64,000 nt of DNA, taken from NCBI RefSeq assembly GCF_002298975.1, contig NZ_DBMV01000039.1:14413-78412 (forward strand). Direction: 5' to 3'. This document shows, one piece after another, positions 32,885-40,649 of this stretch. The position numbers were made by a program, and so were the translations under genes. The notes under the pieces are model-generated. The model was not told where the DNA came from, did not search any database, and worked only from the letters and a program-made list of their open reading frames with translations. The stretch comes from Ralstonia sp. UBA689 (GTDB taxonomy: Bacteria; Pseudomonadota; Gammaproteobacteria; Burkholderiales; Burkholderiaceae). Within the stretch, counting starts at the first letter, position 1, and each line of letters starts with the position of its first letter.

Positions 32885-33456
32885 AGCACCGTGGCAGACA
32901 TGCCGGTGTCACGCTGGCAGAAATGGTGATTGTGCTGGCCGTGCTGTCGGTGCTCACTGTCTTTGCCGTGCCCGCCGGGCTGGATTGGTGGCGGCGCGAG
33001 ACGGTGGTCATCCTGGCCGACCGCTTTGCCAGCGCACTCACGCTTGCCCAATCCATGTCGCGCAACCAGCGGGTATGGGTCTATCTGGGCCCGCTGAATG
33101 AAAAGCAAGGTTGGTCATCCGGCTGGGCGTTGTACTCGTCGCCCTCCCACGATCAACAAGATGCCCCGCGCGGGCCTGCCCCCGACAGCGTCCTGATGAC
33201 CGTTTCGCCTCCGGTGGTGCCGCCGGTCTCGCTTTCGTTCAGGGGCTCACGGTCAGGCGTGAACACCCTTTCCTATTCACCTGTGGGATACTCACGATCA
33301 AGCAACGGTGCGCAATTCTTTGGCACGCTCACCATTGCATCTGGAACGCACGTGCGCCGCGTCGTCATCAACTCAGCGGGCCGCGCCCGCATATGCAACC
33401 CGGCCACGCCCGGCGTCAAGGCTTGCGGCACCGACGCTTCCGCCGACGATGCTTAA
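32881..33456 (+). CDS. FimT/GspH-like minor prepilin (second set)
   Basis: A 191-residue GspH-type prepilin from the ATG at 32881, coupled to the preceding gene. The site is GRHAG|VTLAEMVIVLAVLSVL with Glu5. The FADRFASALTLAQSMSRNQRVWVYL segment fits the GspH/FimT family. The C-terminus has a cysteine pair (RICNP...KACGTD). It ends the second set. ribD starts 24 bp downstream with no terminator visible, so read-through into riboflavin genes is possible. Confidence 0.85.
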   Translation: MKHRGRHAGVTLAEMVIVLAVLSVLTVFAVPAGLDWWRRETVVILADRFASALTLAQSMSRNQRVWVYLGPLNEKQGWSSGWALYSSPSHDQQDAPRGPAPDSVLMTVSPPVVPPVSLSFRGSRSGVNTLSYSPVGYSRSSNGAQFFGTLTIASGTHVRRVVINSAGRARICNPATPGVKACGTDASADDA

Positions 33457-33480
33457 CCCCAACCTCACGTTTTTCTACCC

Positions 33481-34593
33481 ATGTTCTCCGATTTCGACCA
33501 CGCCATGATGCAGCGCGCTTTGGTGCTGGCCGAGAAAGGGCTCTTCACCACCACGCCGAACCCGCGCGTGGGCTGCGTGATCGTGCGCGACGACACCATC
33601 ATCGGCGAGGGCTTTACGCAGCCCGCCGGCCAGGACCACGCCGAAATCCAGGCCATCAAGGATGCCCAGTCACGCGGCCAGGACGTGCGCGGCGCCACAG
33701 CCTATGTGACGCTGGAGCCCTGCAGCCACTTCGGCCGTACCCCGCCCTGTTCCGACCGGCTCGTCGAAGCTGGCATCGCCCGCGTGGTGGCCGCGATGGA
33801 AGATCCGAACCCCGCCGTGTCCGGGCGCGGCCTACAGAAACTGCGTGACGCCGGCGTCGACGTGCGTTGCGGGCTGCTGGCGCGCGAGGCGCGCGAACTG
33901 AACATCGGCTTCGTGTCACGCATGACGCGCGGCACGCCGTGGGTGCGCGTGAAGGTCGGCGCATCGCTGGACGGCCGCACCGCCCTGGACAACGGCATCA
34001 GCCAGTGGATTACCGAAACCGAGGCGCGCAGCGACGGCCATCGCTGGCGCGCGCGCGCCTGCGCCATCCTGACCGGCATTGGCACGGTGCGCGAAGACAA
34101 CCCGCGCCTGACCGTGCGAGCGGTCCCCACGCCGCGTCAGCCGCGCCGCATCTTGGTCGACTCGGCGCTGGACGTTCCGCTCGACGCCCACATCCTCACT
34201 GCCGACGGCCACCACGAGCCGACGCTGATCTTCGCCGCGCAGCCGGAGGCTGGCCGCATGCGCGCGCTGGCTGAGCGCGGCGCCGAGGTCATCCTCCTGC
34301 CCAACGCCGCCGGCAAGGTCGACCTGCCCGCCATGCTGCGCGAGCTCGGCCGCCGCGAGATCAACGAACTGCACGTCGAAGCCGGCTTCAAGCTCAATGG
34401 CTCCTTGCTGCACGAAGGGCTGGTCGACGAGATCCTCGTCTACCTGGCGCCCAAGGTGCTCGGCTCGGGCCAGGGCATGTTCAACATGGGGCCGCTGCAG
34501 ACGCTGGAAGGCGCGGCTGAATTCTTCTTTCACGACATCTCGCGCATCGGGGGCGACCTCCGCATCCTGGCGCGCCGCAACCCGACAGACTGA
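33481..34593 (+). CDS. ribD: Bifunctional diaminohydroxyphosphoribosylaminopyrimidine deaminase / 5-amino-6-(5-phosphoribosylamino)uracil reductase
   Basis: Carries out the second and third steps of riboflavin synthesis. Its 370 residues hold an N-terminal zinc deaminase (about 1-145) with HAE at about 44-46 and PCSHFGRTPPC as zinc ligands. The C-terminal NADPH reductase (about 150-365) has VKVGASLDGRTAL and the GRREINELHVEAG stretch. It is followed after 3 bp by ribE. It lies directly behind the pilin genes with a 24-bp gap, and a promoter of its own is not obvious. Confidence 0.97.
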   Translation: MFSDFDHAMMQRALVLAEKGLFTTTPNPRVGCVIVRDDTIIGEGFTQPAGQDHAEIQAIKDAQSRGQDVRGATAYVTLEPCSHFGRTPPCSDRLVEAGIARVVAAMEDPNPAVSGRGLQKLRDAGVDVRCGLLAREARELNIGFVSRMTRGTPWVRVKVGASLDGRTALDNGISQWITETEARSDGHRWRARACAILTGIGTVREDNPRLTVRAVPTPRQPRRILVDSALDVPLDAHILTADGHHEPTLIFAAQPEAGRMRALAERGAEVILLPNAAGKVDLPAMLRELGRREINELHVEAGFKLNGSLLHEGLVDEILVYLAPKVLGSGQGMFNMGPLQTLEGAAEFFFHDISRIGGDLRILARRNPTD

Positions 34594-34596
34594 TCT

Positions 34597-35250
34597 ATGT
34601 TCACCGGAATCGTCGCCGCCATCGGCCGCATTGAAACCGTCACCCCGCTCGGCACCAACGCAGATGCGGGTGTGCGCCTGTCCATCGCCTCGGGCGGTCT
34701 GCCACTCGGGGATGTGGCGCTGGGCGATTCGATCGCCATCCAGGGCGCGTGCATGACCGTGGTGGCCAAGTCCGATTCGCACTTCGACGTGGATGTCTCG
34801 CGCGAATCGCTGTCGAAAACCGTCGGCCTGGAGCGCCCGGGCGAAGTGAATCTGGAGAAGGCCCTGCGCCTGGCCGACCACATCGGCGGACACCTCGTCT
34901 CGGGTCACGTGGATGGCCTGGGCACGGTCACGCATTTCGCGCCGGTGAATGAATCGCACGAACTTCGCATACGCGCCAAGCCGGAACTGGGTCGCTACCT
35001 CGCCTATAAGGGTTCGGTGGTGGTCAACGGTGTGTCGCTCACGGTCAACAGCGTGCGTGACGATGCCGACGGCTGCGAATTCTCGATCAACCTGATCCCG
35101 CACACGGTGGCGGTCACAACACTCAAGCACCTGGCGGTGGGCGGCCAGGTCAACCTGGAAATCGACCTGATCGCCCGTTACGTGGAGCGCATGCTCACGC
35201 ACGCCGCCATCGGCCTGCCCGCCAGCAGCCGCCCGCTCGCGGCCGTTTGA
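34597..35250 (+). CDS. ribE: Riboflavin synthase alpha subunit
   Basis: Dismutates two 6,7-dimethyl-8-ribityllumazine molecules to riboflavin. Its 217 residues form two lumazine-binding repeats. The first starts with MFTGIVAAIG and contains SIASGG and GACMTVV. The second (about 100-200) contains GHVDGLGTV and VSLTVNSV. Length is slightly above the usual 200-215. It lies 3 bp after ribD in a biosynthetic operon. Confidence 0.97.
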   Translation: MFTGIVAAIGRIETVTPLGTNADAGVRLSIASGGLPLGDVALGDSIAIQGACMTVVAKSDSHFDVDVSRESLSKTVGLERPGEVNLEKALRLADHIGGHLVSGHVDGLGTVTHFAPVNESHELRIRAKPELGRYLAYKGSVVVNGVSLTVNSVRDDADGCEFSINLIPHTVAVTTLKHLAVGGQVNLEIDLIARYVERMLTHAAIGLPASSRPLAAV

Positions 35251-35365
35251 ACGCTCGGCCCCACTGGCTTGGGGCTACCTTGGCGTACAATAGCGGGCTT
35301 CCTATCTATGCAGTCGCACGGTGGCCAAACGGGAGGCTGACCGGCGACGCGCCTCCAGTTACGCC

Positions 35366-36496
35366 ATGTCGATCGCCTCAGTCGAAGAAATCATTGCCGA
35401 AATCCGCGCCGGCCGGATGGTCATCCTGGTCGACGAAGAAGACCGTGAGAACGAAGGCGACCTGATCCTGGCAGCCGATTACGTCACACCGGAAGCCATC
35501 AACTTCATGGTCACGCACGCGCGCGGCCTGGTGTGCCTGACGCTCACCGAAGAACACTGTGACCAGCTCGATCTGCCGATGATGGCGAGCCGCAACGGTA
35601 CGCAGTTCGGCACCAACTTCACCGTATCAATCGAAGCGGCCGAAGGCGTGACTACCGGCATTTCCGCCGCTGACCGCGCACGCACCATCCAGGTGGCTGC
35701 GGCCAGGAACGCCAAGCCGGCGGACTTGGTGAACCCGGGCCACATCTTCCCGCTGCGTGCCCAGAAGGGTGGTGTGCTGATGCGCGCCGGCCACACCGAA
35801 GCCGGTTGCGACCTGACCGCGCTTGCCGGCCTGACACCAGCCGGCGTGATCTGCGAGATTCTGAAGGACGACGGCACCATGGCACGCTTGCCGGACTTGG
35901 TGGCGTTCGCCCAGAAACACGGCCTGAAGATCGGCACGATTGCTGATCTGATCGAATACCGTAGCCGCACTGAGAGCATTGTCGAGCGCGTCGGCGAGCG
36001 CACGATGGAAACCCAGTTCGGCACCTTCCACGCCGTGGCCTTCCGTGACCACGCTGCCGGCCGTGCCCATCTGGCGCTGGTCAAGGGCACGCCGACGCCG
36101 GGCACCGAAACGTTGGTGCGTGTGCACGAGCCGCTGTCGGTGCTGGATCTGCTCGAATGCCAGCGCACCACGCACTCGTGGAGCGTCCCCGCTGCCCTGC
36201 GCGCCGTTCAGGCTGCCCCGGTCGGGGTGGTGGTGTTGCTCAACTGCGGCGATTCGCCGGACCGCCTGTTTACCCAGTTCACCGCCTTGGACACCCCGCA
36301 CGAGCGCCCGCGTGCCAAGCCCGACCTGCGCCTCTATGGCATCGGCGCACAGATTCTCAAAGACGTGGGCGTCGGCAAGATGCGTGTGCTGGCTTCGCCA
36401 CTCAAATTGCCGAGCATGACCGGCTACGACCTGGAAATCACAGCCTATCAGTCAATGGCGGATGCGCCCGAGGCGGTGCCAACCACCGCTCACTAA
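35366..36496 (+). CDS. ribBA: 3,4-dihydroxy-2-butanone-4-phosphate synthase fused to a degenerate GTP cyclohydrolase II domain
   Basis: The N-terminal RibB domain (about 1-200) is intact: DEEDRENEGDLI, GHIFPLRAQKGG and the HTEAGCDL motif are present, so dihydroxybutanone phosphate synthesis is expected. The C-terminal domain (about 205-370) aligns with RibA but lacks the zinc cysteines: the RVHSEC...RCDCG region of RibA is here RVHEPLSVLDLLECQRTTHS. The catalytic HRQEGR loop is also changed. GTP cyclohydrolase activity is therefore unlikely, and the protein fits the RibBX type. The ATG at 35366 gives 376 residues. A separate ribA should exist elsewhere in the genome. Confidence 0.93.
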   Translation: MSIASVEEIIAEIRAGRMVILVDEEDRENEGDLILAADYVTPEAINFMVTHARGLVCLTLTEEHCDQLDLPMMASRNGTQFGTNFTVSIEAAEGVTTGISAADRARTIQVAAARNAKPADLVNPGHIFPLRAQKGGVLMRAGHTEAGCDLTALAGLTPAGVICEILKDDGTMARLPDLVAFAQKHGLKIGTIADLIEYRSRTESIVERVGERTMETQFGTFHAVAFRDHAAGRAHLALVKGTPTPGTETLVRVHEPLSVLDLLECQRTTHSWSVPAALRAVQAAPVGVVVLLNCGDSPDRLFTQFTALDTPHERPRAKPDLRLYGIGAQILKDVGVGKMRVLASPLKLPSMTGYDLEITAYQSMADAPEAVPTTAH

Positions 36497-36504
36497 GGTT
36501 TTGT

Positions 36505-36524
36505 GCGGCAGCTCAGGCTGCCGC
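36505..36524 (+). terminator. Hairpin with T-rich tail between ribBA and ribH
   Basis: GCGGCAGC and GCTGCCGC form a perfect 8-bp stem with a TCAG loop, followed after five bases by a T-rich tract. It starts 8 bp after the ribBA stop and may lower expression of ribH, or simply end the ribDE-BA transcript. Confidence 0.5.
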
Positions 36525-36588
36525 GCTGGTTTTCTTCTTTCTTGTTTTCTGACGTTGCCACGTCTGGCAACCCCAACCGGAATACACC

Positions 36589-37092
36589 ATGGACCACGGC
36601 TTCTACCCGACCAATCTCAACGGCGAAGGCCTGCGCATCGGCATCGTCCAGGCGCGCTTCAACGAGCCCGTGTGCGAGGCGCTGCGCGAGGCGTGCATCG
36701 ATGAACTCGAGCAACTCGGCGTGGCCGGCGAAGACGTGCTGCTGGTGACGGTGCCCGGTGCGCTGGAAGCGCCGCTGGCGCTGCAGAAGATGGCCGAATC
36801 AGGCCAGTTCGACGCGCTGATCGCGCTGGGTGCCGTGATCCGCGGCGAGACGTACCACTTCGAGCTGGTGTCCAACGAATCCGGCGCCGGCATCACGCGC
36901 GTTGGCCTGGATTTCAACATCGCCATCGCCAACGGCATCCTGACCACCGACACCGACGCGCAGGCCCATGCCCGCACCCGCGAGAAGGGCCGCGACTGCG
37001 CCCGAGCCGCCGTTGAAATGGCCAACCTGACCGCCGCGCTCGACAGCCTGCAGGACCACGGCCATGACGACGACGATGGCGAGAACGAATAA
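36589..37092 (+). CDS. ribH: 6,7-dimethyl-8-ribityllumazine synthase
   Basis: Condenses the RibD-pathway product with dihydroxybutanone phosphate to form lumazine; it assembles as a pentamer or icosahedron. Its 167 residues include the N-terminal IVQARFNEPV, the VPGALEAPLAL helix and ALGAVIRGETYHFELVSNES with the catalytic histidine region. The acidic, His-rich tail (HGHDDDDGENE) is unusual but common in relatives. nusB follows after 39 bp, the standard synteny. Confidence 0.97.
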   Translation: MDHGFYPTNLNGEGLRIGIVQARFNEPVCEALREACIDELEQLGVAGEDVLLVTVPGALEAPLALQKMAESGQFDALIALGAVIRGETYHFELVSNESGAGITRVGLDFNIAIANGILTTDTDAQAHARTREKGRDCARAAVEMANLTAALDSLQDHGHDDDDGENE

Positions 37093-37131
37093 GCGCGCGT
37101 ACTGACAACCTCCCGCGCAAAGGCTTTTTCC

Positions 37132-37599
37132 ATGACGCAAGACAATTCCCCGGCCAAGACCAAGGCACCTGCCAAAAGCGCGCGCCGCCGCGCGCGCGAA
37201 CTGGCGCTGCAGGGCCTGTACCAATGGCTGCTCAACCGCAACGACCCGGGCGTGGTCGAAGCGCACCTGCAAGACGCGCAAGGCTTCAACAAGGCCGACC
37301 GTGCGCACTTCGACGCCCTGCTGCACGGCGCCATCCGCGAAGAAGCGACGCTCACCGAGAGCTTCACGCCGTTCCTGGACCGCCCGGTCGCCGAGCTGTC
37401 GCCGGTCGAGCGCGCGGCCCTGCTGGTCGGCGCGTACGAACTGGTGCACTGCGTAGACATTCCGTACAAGGTCGTCATCAACGAGGCCGTGGAACTGACC
37501 AAGACCTTCGGCGGCGTGGAAGGCTACAAGTACGTCAACGGCGTGCTGGACAAGCTGGCCGCCCAAGTGCGTGCCGTCGAGGTTGCCGCCCGCCGCTGA
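37132..37599 (+). CDS. nusB: Transcription antitermination factor NusB
   Basis: A 155-residue all-helical RNA-binding protein that, with NusE, binds boxA of rRNA leaders. SARRRARELALQGLYQWL is the conserved N-terminal helix. VERAALLVGAYELVH and YKVVINEAVELTKTFGGVEGYKYVNGVLDKLA are the family C-terminal motifs. It follows ribH, as in most proteobacteria. Confidence 0.97.
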   Translation: MTQDNSPAKTKAPAKSARRRARELALQGLYQWLLNRNDPGVVEAHLQDAQGFNKADRAHFDALLHGAIREEATLTESFTPFLDRPVAELSPVERAALLVGAYELVHCVDIPYKVVINEAVELTKTFGGVEGYKYVNGVLDKLAAQVRAVEVAARR

Positions 37600-37645
37600 T
37601 CGCGGCGTTTGCTGTTCGCTTCACCCCTTTTTGATCCGCTCCAAG

Positions 37646-38830
37646 ATGGACGCCTACCGCCTGCAGACAGCCGCCCGGCTGGCCAATATCCGCGCTTTTC
37701 ACGTGATGGAGCTGGCCAAGCAGGCCCGCGAGCTGGAACTGGCGGGGCGCAGCATTATCCACATGGGCATCGGCGAGCCGGACTTCACTGCCGCCGAGCC
37801 CGTCGTGCGCGCCGCAGCCGATGCGATGCGGCGCGGTGTAACGCAGTACACCGGGGCGCTCGGCATCCGCCCGCTGCGCGAGGCGATCGCCCGCTACTAC
37901 CAGACCACCTACGGCCTCGATATTGCGCCCGAGCGCATCATCGTCACGGCCGGTGCATCGGCGGCGCTGCTGCTGGCTTGCGCGGTGCTGGTGGAAATCG
38001 GCGGCGAAGTGCTGATGCCCGATCCGAGCTATCCGTGCAACCGGCATTTCGTGGCCGCCTTCGATGGCGTGGCGAAGCTGGTGCCGTCGGGGCCGGAAGA
38101 ACGCTTCCAACTGACCGCCGCGCAGGTCGAAACCAACTGGAACACCCGCACGCAGGGCGTGCTGCTGGCCTCCCCTTCCAACCCGACCGGCACGTCCATC
38201 CTGCCGGACGAACTGCAGCGCATCGTGCAGACGGCGCGCGCGCGCGGTGGGTTTTCGATCGTCGATGAGATTTACCAGGGGCTGTCGTACGACAAAGCAC
38301 CGGTCTCCGCGTTGTCGTTCGGCGACGATGTCGTCACAATCAACAGCTTTTCGAAGTATTTCAACATGACCGGCTGGCGGCTCGGCTGGCTGGTGGCGCC
38401 CACTGAATTGGTGCCGCAGTTCGAGAAGGTGGCGCAGAACCTGTTCATCTGCGCGTCAGCCGTGGCGCAATATGCGGCGCTGGCCTGCTTTGAGCCGGAA
38501 GCGCTCGCCATCTATGAGGACCGCAAGGCCGAATTCCGCCGCCGGCGGGATTTCATCGTGCCGGCGCTGGAGTCGCTCGGCTTCAAGGTGCCGGTCAAGC
38601 CGGACGGCGCGTTCTATGTCTACGCGGACTGCCGCGGCGTGAACCATCCGCACGCCGCCAACGCCGATGCGCTCACGCAGTCGATGCTGCACGACGCTGG
38701 CGTCGTGCTCGTGCCGGGGCTGGATTTCGGCCCACACACTGCACAGCACTACATCCGCCTGTCCTACGCCACGGCAATGGACCACCTGGAAGAAGCTGTG
38801 GAACGGCTCGGCAAACTGTTCAGGCGCTGA
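37646..38830 (+). CDS. PLP-dependent class I/II aminotransferase
   Basis: A 394-residue fold-type I aminotransferase. PLP contacts are SNPTGT, DEIYQGLSYD (Asp and Tyr) and the Schiff-base lysine in NSFSKYFNMTGWRLGW (about residue 237). The final RLSYA holds the carboxylate-binding arginine. The sequence resembles the aspartate/alanine-type aminotransferases found next to nusB in betaproteobacteria. The substrate is not decided by sequence. The ATG at 37646 gives the family N-terminus. A bidirectional terminator follows. Confidence 0.9.
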   Translation: MDAYRLQTAARLANIRAFHVMELAKQARELELAGRSIIHMGIGEPDFTAAEPVVRAAADAMRRGVTQYTGALGIRPLREAIARYYQTTYGLDIAPERIIVTAGASAALLLACAVLVEIGGEVLMPDPSYPCNRHFVAAFDGVAKLVPSGPEERFQLTAAQVETNWNTRTQGVLLASPSNPTGTSILPDELQRIVQTARARGGFSIVDEIYQGLSYDKAPVSALSFGDDVVTINSFSKYFNMTGWRLGWLVAPTELVPQFEKVAQNLFICASAVAQYAALACFEPEALAIYEDRKAEFRRRRDFIVPALESLGFKVPVKPDGAFYVYADCRGVNHPHAANADALTQSMLHDAGVVLVPGLDFGPHTAQHYIRLSYATAMDHLEEAVERLGKLFRR

Positions 38831-38856
38831 TCCCGCTGTTTCTGAATCGCCCAAAC

Positions 38857-38886
38857 AAAAAGGCCGTCCCGAGGGACGGCCTTTCT
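38857..38886. terminator. Bidirectional intrinsic terminator
   Basis: AGGCCGTCC and GGACGGCCT pair around CGAG, with A-rich sequence on the left and CTTTCT on the right. It can end both the aminotransferase transcript and the convergent transglycosylase transcript. Confidence 0.8.
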
Positions 38887-38913
38887 CTATATAGAGCAGC
38901 AAGTACCTGGTAA

Positions 38914-40110
38914 TCAGGCCTGGCCCTCGCGAGTAGCGCTGTGCGACTTGTCGTCCAGGCGCGCCTCTTCCTGCTGGCCAGCAACCGGCGGCTTGACGGC
39001 CGGCTTGGCAGCTTGAGTCTGTGCCTCAGCCTGCGTCACAGGCGCGACCGGCTTCACCGCTTCGCGCTCGGATGCCATCGTCACCGGCGACTTATGACCC
39101 GTGGCCACCATGCGCAGGCGGGAACGCTCCTGCAGCACTTTGCCGCCGTAGCCGCCGTCGCCCTGCGTGACCGCACCGACATACAGCTTCAGGCCGCCTT
39201 CGATCGAACCGGCACGCGCGATGCAATCCTTCAGCACCAGCGCACCGACCTTGATGTTGGCGTACGGATTGAGCGCGGCGCCCACGCCACCCATCACTTC
39301 GTACTTATCCTGGTGGACCTTGGTCATCACCTGCATCAAGCCCTGCGCGCCCATACCGCTTTCCGCGAACGGGTTGAAGCTGGACTCGATGGCCATCACG
39401 CCCAGGATCAGCAGCGGATCCAGGCCGACTTCCTTGCCGGTCTGGTATGCGGCCTTCACCAGTTGCCCGGTGGCGGTGGCTGCCACGCGGTACTTGCGGG
39501 CGATGTACTCCGCCACAGCGGCCTGCTCGCGCGGCGTACCCGTGGTCGCCGACTCACGCGCGTCGCGGACGACCTGCGTGTTCGGGATTTGCGCGGCCAG
39601 CTCGGCCACGGACGGCACCTTTGACAGCGAGTCCCAGCCTGCAGCCGCCACCGTGCCGCCTTGCACGGCAGCAGCGGGGGCAACAGCCTGGGCCGCACCC
39701 GTGCCAGCCGAAGGCACGGCCGGTGCAAATGCGACCGGCTGCACCCCGACCGCCACAGCGGGCGAAGGGTTGGCCGAAATCACATTGGCGCTGACACCCG
39801 GCGTGAAATGCAGCACGCGCTGGGCGACCATGGCACGCCACTCGCCGTTGAGCGAGAGCGCGACCGCAGCCACCACCGCCAGCACGCCGATGCTGTTGAG
39901 CACGACATGCCCACTGCGGAAGACCAGCAGGACACCGGGATGCAACTCATTGCGGGGCGCAACGGCGCCCCCTGCGTTCAACTCCATGCGCAACCGACGT
40001 GGCAGCGCATACTGACCAGCACGCGCAAGGCGGCGGCCGACCGGGGCGACGAGCCGGCGTTGCAGCGCCGAACCGATCCCGGAAGAATGAAGGGTTTTCC
40101 AACCGTTCAT
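38914..40110 (-). CDS. Membrane-anchored lytic transglycosylase (SLT domain)
   Basis: Cleaves peptidoglycan glycan strands with formation of 1,6-anhydromuramic acid. The 398-residue protein has an N-terminal basic region, a single transmembrane anchor (about 66-86) and an Ala/Val-rich periplasmic linker. The SLT domain (about 215-340) has the catalytic glutamate in VMAIESSFNPF (E242) and GMGAQGLMQVM. A charged tail (about 345-398) follows. GGAGG lies close to the ATG at 40110. A strong promoter about 290 bp upstream and a folded leader suggest post-transcriptional control. Confidence 0.9.
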   Translation of the reverse strand: MNGWKTLHSSGIGSALQRRLVAPVGRRLARAGQYALPRRLRMELNAGGAVAPRNELHPGVLLVFRSGHVVLNSIGVLAVVAAVALSLNGEWRAMVAQRVLHFTPGVSANVISANPSPAVAVGVQPVAFAPAVPSAGTGAAQAVAPAAAVQGGTVAAAGWDSLSKVPSVAELAAQIPNTQVVRDARESATTGTPREQAAVAEYIARKYRVAATATGQLVKAAYQTGKEVGLDPLLILGVMAIESSFNPFAESGMGAQGLMQVMTKVHQDKYEVMGGVGAALNPYANIKVGALVLKDCIARAGSIEGGLKLYVGAVTQGDGGYGGKVLQERSRLRMVATGHKSPVTMASEREAVKPVAPVTQAEAQTQAAKPAVKPPVAGQQEEARLDDKSHSATREGQA

Positions 40111-40197
40111 ACTTACCTCCGTCCGCTGCGCTGATCCGGTAGGCGCCTTTCTTTTGCATGGCGCCGTGCGTTTCGAATCGCAACGGTTTCTAGTAAG

Positions 40198-40294
40198 GAT
40201 GCCGCGCTGTTGCAGTCAGCCGGCATCTGTTGGGGGCACTCCCCATGTGCCCAGACAATTGCGGGGCGTGTCCTTGGGGAGGTCACGTCCCGCA
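40198..40294 (-). ncRNA. Structured leader element upstream of the lytic transglycosylase gene
   Basis: In minus-strand order: hairpin A (40260-40294) with TGCGGG/CCCGCA and CGTGACC/GGACACG; hairpin B (40226-40255) with GGCAC/GTGCC and flanking TCTG/CAGA; hairpin C (40198-40227) with GATGCCG/CGGCATC. The loop of A contains CTCCCC and the loop of B contains GGGGAG, which are fully complementary and could form a kissing interaction. This is a candidate cis-regulatory RNA that matches no class I know. Confidence 0.5.
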
Positions 40295-40397
40295 GCAATA
40301 CTGAAGTGCTCTGGCGTCGCCCCTCATACGAACGAGAGCAGGGCGATGGCAATAGCCGAAAACATGTTGCGTTGCAACAATTACCAGATCGGATTGG

Positions 40398-40426
40398 ATT
40401 GTAGGAAGCGCGTTATGCCAAGTCAA
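40398..40426 (-). promoter_or_regulatory. Near-consensus sigma-70 promoter of the lytic transglycosylase gene
   Basis: TTGACT at 40421-40426 and TACAAT at 40398-40403 on the minus strand are separated by exactly 17 bp. The predicted transcript starts near 40391 and has a leader of about 280 nt. Confidence 0.65.
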
Positions 40427-40649
40427 TCATAAAGAAATCAAAATTCATATCCAGAAGTTATAAAAAACCCCGCGTTGTTGGGGCCAACTGACCTGCGGTT
40501 CGTTCTGTCATCAGGGTGCCGCGAAGTTTTGGCCGTACAATCGCGGCCACCCCGCCTACACCAAAAAAATCCGGCCGAGACGGCCATTTGGCGGGTCTCG
40601 GCATGTGCATGACCGTCGACTTCTCTCTTACCTCTGGTTACAAATCTCC
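40427..40649. other. Upstream region of ubiD
   Basis: This 223-bp piece completes the roughly 540-bp gap between the transglycosylase start and ubiD. It contains a TACAAT at 40536-40541 that could be a ubiD -10 box, though no good -35 matches it. There are also two weak minus-strand hairpins with T-runs. No gene is visible. Confidence 0.4.

Noticed and set aside
35251..35365. FMN riboswitch before ribBA
   Set aside because: The gap is only 115 bp and lacks the conserved FMN-element motifs; a TACAAT at about 35286 has no good -35.
40463..40590. Two minus-strand hairpins followed by T-runs between the transglycosylase promoter and ubiD, suggesting a small RNA
   Set aside because: The stems are only 4-5 bp long and one is separated from its T-run; no minus-strand promoter was found, so a small RNA is not supported.
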